Under the pieces are notes generated by a model that was not told the DNA's origin, did no database searches, and was given only the letters and a program-made list of their open reading frames with translations. Position numbers and translations under genes: made by a program. From assembly GCF_026340675.1 (NCBI RefSeq), contig NZ_JAPEOX010000001.1:744001-808000 (forward strand): DNA of 64,000 nt. The letters are read 5' to 3'. The DNA comes from Streptomyces sp. NBC_01264 (GTDB lineage: Bacteria; Actinomycetota; Actinomycetes; Streptomycetales; Streptomycetaceae). This document shows, one piece after another, positions 62,691-64,000 of this stretch. Numbering within the stretch: the stretch's first letter is position 1; each line of letters opens with the position of its first letter.

Positions 62691-64000
62691 GCCGCTCACT
62701 CCCCTCGTGCCCCTCGTGCCTCTCGTGTCCCTTGTGTGCCTCGGCCGCCATCAGGACCACCTGTACGTCCGTCCCGTGCGCGAGTTCGGCGAGGAACGCG
62801 GCGCCGCCCGCGTCCGGGTCGATGAGCGGAATGCCGCGGCGGCTGTACGCACGTGCCAGTTCGGGGCTGACCATCCCGCCCGCCTCGGCGGCCCAGGGAC
62901 CCCAGTCCACGGACAGCACCCGGCCGGGGAAGCTCTCCGACCACAGGTGTGCCAGGCCGTCGAGGGCGTCGTTGGCGGCGGCGTAGTCGGTCTGCCCCCG
63001 GTTCCCGTACACGCCCGCGACACTTCCGAACAGGGCGAGGAAGCGGGGTGCGGGAGCCGCGCCGTGCTCGGCCGCCGCGGCGGCGAGGTGGAGTGCGCCG
63101 GTCACCTTCGTGGTGAACACCTGGGCGAATGCGCCCGGTTGCTTGTCGCGGAGCAGCCCGTCGTTCAGGGTCCCGGCTCCGTGCACGATTCCGTCGAGTC
63201 GGCCGTGGCGGGCCCGCACGGTGGCCACGACGTCCCGTACCGCCTGCCCGTCCGTGACGTCCGCGCAGCGGTAGCCGACGGACGCGGCCACGGTCGCGAG
63301 GGTCGCCAGGGTGGTCCGTACCTCGCGCTCGGCGAGGATCCGCGAGGCGGCGGCCTCGATCTCCGCAGGGGTGCGCAGACCGGTGGCGATCAGTGCGGCA
63401 CGCAGGGCCACCCGGTCGGTGGCGTGCCCGAACTCATCCGCCTGAGCCGGTGGTTGAGGTGTGCGCCCCATCAGTTCTACGTGGCATCCGGTGGCCCGGG
63501 CCAGCGCCAGGGCGGTCCGGGCGGTGATCCCGCGGGCCCCGCCGGTGAGCAGGACCACCGAGTCCGCGTCGAGGGGCGGTGTCGCGCCGCCGGGGACCAG
63601 CGGTGCGGGGACCGGCCGGCGGGTGACCCGTAGGCCCTCGGCGGTGTAGGCGACGGAGGCGGGTGCCTCTCCGGACGGGGCGGCCGGCTCGGTTGCCGGT
63701 GCGCAGCTCAGCTCGGCGAGGAGCTGCGCCGCGATCCGCTCGGGGTCCTCCTTGGAGTGGACCTCCACGGCGCGGATCAGCCGGCCGGGGTATTCGAGGG
63801 AGGCGCTGCGGGCGAAGCCGTGCACTCCCGCTCCGGCGGATTCGCCGCGGGCGGTGACCAGGAGGAGCCGGTGCACACCGCCGGTCAGGGCCCGCTGCAG
63901 CCCGGGAAAGGCCTCGGGCAGGACGGGCGCCGCGCCCGACCGCAGGGCGGAGAGGTCGAGCAGGGCGTCGAACCCGGCTTCGCCTTGCGCCAGTTGCCGT
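62683..64000 (-). CDS. Partial synthase subunit containing a ketoreductase
   Basis: The gene runs off the window; the visible 438 C-terminal residues include a KR domain. It starts with a structural subdomain (QLAQGEAGFDALLDLSALRS, then ALTGGVHRLLLVTARGES). The catalytic Rossmann half has VVLLTGGARGITARTALALARATG, then GIVHGAGTLNDGLLRDK, and the Ser-Tyr pair in LFGSVAGVYGNRGQTDYAAAN. This arrangement is closest to PfaA-like PUFA synthases, where KS, AT and several ACPs precede KR. The C-terminus is a His-rich segment (HKGHERHEGHEG). Its TGA overlaps the start region of the next subunit (GTG 62690) by eight bases, so the two are cotranslated. Confidence 0.82.
   Translation of the reverse strand, partial: RQLAQGEAGFDALLDLSALRSGAAPVLPEAFPGLQRALTGGVHRLLLVTARGESAGAGVHGFARSASLEYPGRLIRAVEVHSKEDPERIAAQLLAELSCAPATEPAAPSGEAPASVAYTAEGLRVTRRPVPAPLVPGGATPPLDADSVVLLTGGARGITARTALALARATGCHVELMGRTPQPPAQADEFGHATDRVALRAALIATGLRTPAEIEAAASRILAEREVRTTLATLATVAASVGYRCADVTDGQAVRDVVATVRARHGRLDGIVHGAGTLNDGLLRDKQPGAFAQVFTTKVTGALHLAAAAAEHGAAPAPRFLALFGSVAGVYGNRGQTDYAAANDALDGLAHLWSESFPGRVLSVDWGPWAAEAGGMVSPELARAYSRRGIPLIDPDAGGAAFLAELAHGTDVQVVLMAAEAHKGHERHEGHEGSERRA

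Overview
The window is high-GC actinomycete DNA, most like Streptomyces or a close relative. The signs are very high GC throughout, frequent GTG and some TTG starts behind purine-rich Shine-Dalgarno sequences, many 4-base ATGA/GTGA overlaps inside operons, LacI/TetR/PaaX regulators beside small catabolic clusters, secreted proteins with TAT-rich or Ala-rich signal peptides, and a GGGAGCGCTCCC operator of the kind bound by CebR-like LacI proteins. No rRNA, tRNA, insertion sequence or CRISPR array was seen. The last gene (62683-64000, minus) runs off the window.

Layout. 1-2205: repetitive, apparently non-coding DNA. 2206-9668: a PAP2-type membrane protein lacking both catalytic histidines, a type B esterase with a LacI regulator, a small hypothetical protein, a secreted beta-helix protein, an HSL-like hydrolase and an anti-sigma-type ATPase. 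9848-19287: a nine-kilobase plus-strand operon for aromatic acid breakdown. It encodes an aryl-CoA ligase fused to a hot-dog thioesterase, a salicylyl-CoA-5-hydroxylase-like flavoprotein fused to an OYE-type reductase, a nitrilase, gentisate 1,2-dioxygenase, an FAH-family hydrolase, maleate isomerase and a PaaX regulator. Read together these give aryl nitrile or acid > aryl-CoA > ring-hydroxylated CoA ester > gentisate > maleylpyruvate > pyruvate + maleate > fumarate. 19343-27166: a beta-glucan utilisation locus (CebR-like LacI, GH16 with two discoidin-like domains, CBM6-DUF1996 protein, DUF305-like lipoprotein, GH1, MFS sugar porter), in which both large secreted proteins are interrupted by single-base frameshifts.

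27312-33748: VanW-family secreted protein; a three-gene operon (membrane protein, XRE regulator, MDR oxidoreductase) with a consensus promoter; then a complete class I P450 system (3Fe-4S ferredoxin, ferredoxin reductase, P450). 33837-38020: EF-hand protein, MscS channel and a polar amino-acid ABC transporter. 38246-46372: a five-gene peptide-type ABC importer, a YtcJ-like amidohydrolase and a divergent TetR regulator with a palindromic operator between them. 46494-52499: prolyl oligopeptidase, two convergent MFS exporters and a secreted phosphoesterase.

52573-64000: the most unusual region, a tightly overlapped minus-strand biosynthetic operon. It has a PfaA-like KR-bearing megasynthase subunit (partial), a KS-AT-DH-phosphopantetheinyl-transferase subunit, a free-standing acyl carrier protein, an alpha/beta hydrolase, a macrolide-type glycosyltransferase, a methyltransferase with an unfamiliar N-terminal half, and a degenerate galactokinase-like protein. 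A glycosylated, methylated product of an iterative PUFA/enediyne-type synthase is the simplest inference. All functions are inferred from reading motifs by eye; no database search was possible.
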